Both the position numbers and the translations under genes were made by a program. The notes beneath the pieces were generated by a model. It made no database searches and was not told the origin of the DNA. It saw nothing but the letters and a program-made list of their open reading frames with translations. Source: Streptomyces sp. M41(2017) (GTDB lineage: Bacteria > Actinomycetota > Actinomycetes > Streptomycetales > Streptomycetaceae). Taken from it: a DNA stretch of 64,000 nt. Below, piece after piece: positions 62,453 to 64,000 of the stretch. Positions within the stretch are counted from its first letter, which is position 1. Every line of letters starts with the position of its first letter. The stretch is taken from NCBI RefSeq assembly GCF_002078175.1, contig NZ_MWFK01000001.1:5084001-5148000 (forward strand), in the 5' to 3' direction.

Positions 62453-63907
62453 TCACGGAGTGCCGAGCCGGGCCTCGGCCGCGCGCCAGGCGGCCGTGTC
62501 ACCGCGCGGCTCGTAGCGGCGCGGCGGCTGGCTGCGGGCCACCAGCCGGCGCATCCCGGCGCGGTCGCCGACCAGCCCGTGGGCCCGGGCCTGGACGAGG
62601 ACGTTGCCGAGCGCGGCCGCTTCCGTCGGGCCCGCCACGACGGGCAACCCGCAGGCGTCGGCGGTGAGTTGGCAGAGCAGTTCGTTGCGGGTGCCACCGC
62701 CCACGATGTGCACGACGTCGACGGGACGGTCGGCGAGAGCCTGCGCCTCCCGGACCGCGCGGCGGTGGGCGAGCGCGAGGGAGTCGAGGATGCACCGGGT
62801 GATCTCGGCGCGGGAGGCCGGCACCGGCTGCCCGGACTCCCGGCACGCCTCCGCGATCCGTGCCGGCATCCGGGCGGGCGCGAGGAACGCCGCGTCGCCC
62901 GCGTCCACCACCGACCGCAGCGGCGCCACCTCGGCGGCGGACGACAGGAGTTCGCCGAGATCGGGGTCGCCCCACTCCCGTACGCACTCCTGGAGCAGCC
63001 ACAGCCCCATGATGTTGCGCAGGTAGCGGACCGTGCCGTCGAGGCCCAGTTCGTTGGTGAAGTTGGCGGCCCGGCTCGCCTCGGTGAGCACCGGCGCGTC
63101 CAGTTCCAGACCCGCGAGCGACCAGGTGCCGGTGCAGATGTACGCGAACCGCTCCCCGGTGGCCGGGACGGCGGCCACCGCCGACGCCGTGTCGTGCGAA
63201 CCGACCGTCGTCACCGGCACCGGCCCGGTCAGCCCGGTCTCCTCCAGGACGCGCGGCAGCAGCGTCCCGGCCGGATCGCCGGGCCGGCGCAGCGGCGCGA
63301 ACAGCGTGAGGTCGATGCCGAGACGCTCCGCGAGACCGTACGCCCAGTCGCGCGTGCCGGGATCGATCAGCTGCGTGGTGGAGGCGTTCGTGAGCTCGGT
63401 GCCGGCCTCGCCCGTGAGCCAGTACGCCAAGAGGTCGGGTACGAGCAACAGCCGTTTCGCGAAGCCGAGTTGAGCGGTGGAGCGGGCCGCCGTCAACTGG
63501 TACAGGGTGTTGAACGGCGCGTACTGCAGGCCGGTCGCCGCGTACAGCTCGGCGGCGGGCACGGTCGCCCAGACCTTCTCCGCGACGCCCTCCGTGCGGG
63601 TGTCGCGGTAGTGCACCGGGTTGCCGAGCAGCGCCCCGTCCGCGTCCAGCAGGCCGTAGTCCACGGCCCAGCTGTCGATGCCGACGGAGTCGACCTGCCC
63701 GGCGGCGCGGAGCCCGTCGAGGACTCCCGCGTACAGCGCGAGGATGTCCCAGCGCAGCCCCTCGGGGCCCCGGACCGGACGGTTCGGGAAGCGGTGCGCC
63801 TCCGCCAGGTGCAGGGTGTCCGGGCCGACCCGGCCGACCATGACGCGTCCGCTGGACGCGCCGAGGTCGACCGCGGCGTAGGTGTGCGGGGTGTGCATCG
63901 ACGTCAT
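62453..63907 (-). CDS. rhaB: Rhamnulokinase
   Basis: 484 aa FGGY kinase. AVDLGASSGRVMVGRV, VGIDSWAVDYGLLD, TVGSHDTASAVAAVP and HIVGGGTRNELLCQLTAD match rhamnulokinase. It phosphorylates L-rhamnulose to rhamnulose 1-phosphate. ATG 63907 overlaps the stop of the preceding gene (ATGA). ATG 63898 is the other in-frame start. Confidence 0.93.
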   Translation of the reverse strand: MTSMHTPHTYAAVDLGASSGRVMVGRVGPDTLHLAEAHRFPNRPVRGPEGLRWDILALYAGVLDGLRAAGQVDSVGIDSWAVDYGLLDADGALLGNPVHYRDTRTEGVAEKVWATVPAAELYAATGLQYAPFNTLYQLTAARSTAQLGFAKRLLLVPDLLAYWLTGEAGTELTNASTTQLIDPGTRDWAYGLAERLGIDLTLFAPLRRPGDPAGTLLPRVLEETGLTGPVPVTTVGSHDTASAVAAVPATGERFAYICTGTWSLAGLELDAPVLTEASRAANFTNELGLDGTVRYLRNIMGLWLLQECVREWGDPDLGELLSSAAEVAPLRSVVDAGDAAFLAPARMPARIAEACRESGQPVPASRAEITRCILDSLALAHRRAVREAQALADRPVDVVHIVGGGTRNELLCQLTADACGLPVVAGPTEAAALGNVLVQARAHGLVGDRAGMRRLVARSQPPRRYEPRGDTAAWRAAEARLGTP

Positions 63908-64000
63908 CGCAGGAACGCGGCGGCGACGCCGGCGTCGACCGGGACGTGCAGCCCCGTGGTGTGCGTCAGGTCCCCGCCGGTCAGCGCGAACACGGCGTTC
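63904..64000 (-). CDS. C-terminal end of SDR domain, probably rhamnulose-1-P aldolase/dehydrogenase fusion (partial)
   Basis: Only 32 codons are present: NAVFALTGGDLTHTTGLHVP and then VDAGVAAAFLR. The GLHVPVDAG end is that of the short-chain dehydrogenase domain of the bifunctional rhamnulose 1-phosphate aldolase/lactaldehyde dehydrogenase. Coupled to rhaB by a 4-bp overlap. The rest of the gene lies beyond the window. Confidence 0.75.
   Translation of the reverse strand, partial: NAVFALTGGDLTHTTGLHVPVDAGVAAAFLR

Overview
The window reads as high-GC actinobacterial chromosome. Coding is dense, GTG starts are frequent, ATGA/GTGA stop-start overlaps are common, and there is a single TTA leucine codon. 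Gene content and order point to Streptomyces: rmdA with its methyltransferase and lipoprotein neighbours, a LysR-sdhCAB locus, egtABCD without egtE, and lutABC beside rhamnose genes. The order resembles the S. coelicolor SCO09xx region as I remember it, so the exact synteny should be checked. I see no rRNA, tRNA, insertion sequence, prophage or CRISPR array.

Layout. 1-6800 is a cell-surface block: the 3' part of a LysX-type lysyl-tRNA synthetase/lysyl-phosphatidylglycerol synthase, a Tat-exported polysaccharide deacetylase, a class F sortase, two convergent paralogous secreted membrane-anchored proteins, and a proline-rich secreted protein with a DUF4239 membrane protein. 7056-12285 holds a repeat lipoprotein, a SAM methyltransferase overlapping the PAS-GGDEF-EAL c-di-GMP enzyme RmdA, and an SDR. 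12589-16962 is a LysR regulator divergent from a three-subunit succinate dehydrogenase/fumarate reductase operon. 17249-19134 is a coupled OlsB-OlsA pair for ornithine lipids. 19228-25456 carries a UvrA-like ATPase, a flavin oxidoreductase, an O6-alkylguanine transferase, an NTF2-like protein and an aldo/keto reductase. 25873-30745 is a signalling block: a sigma-like/zinc-finger/TM/ricin fusion, a DUF4232 lipoprotein, and a membrane Ser/Thr kinase divergent from an ECF-type sigma factor.

31346-33044 has a dodecin and an orphan solute-binding lipoprotein with a DasR-like operator. 33227-37675 is the ergothioneine operon egtABCD, divergent from a PARG-like enzyme. 38815-42781 has a lone PemK-like protein, a flotillin with a small NfeD-like OB-fold partner, and an amidase. 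42950-47010 is an aromatic-catabolism cluster: a LacI regulator, then pobA ending in TTA, then a 45-bp minisatellite, then an aldehyde dehydrogenase. 47152-52792 carries a thioredoxin, a disulfide reductase, a peptide deformylase, a TPR protein, paired MarR regulators and a pirin. 52994-59416 has an FtsX-type ABC exporter and an OpuC-type betaine importer whose ATPase gene is separated and convergent. 59466-64000 holds lutABC and the start of a rhamnose operon that runs out of the window.

Most promising for follow-up are the single TTA codon whose last base is shared with the next start codon in the pobA operon, the sigma/anti-sigma-like/lectin fusion, the sortase with paralogous candidate partners, and the kinase/sigma pair that lacks an anti-sigma gene.
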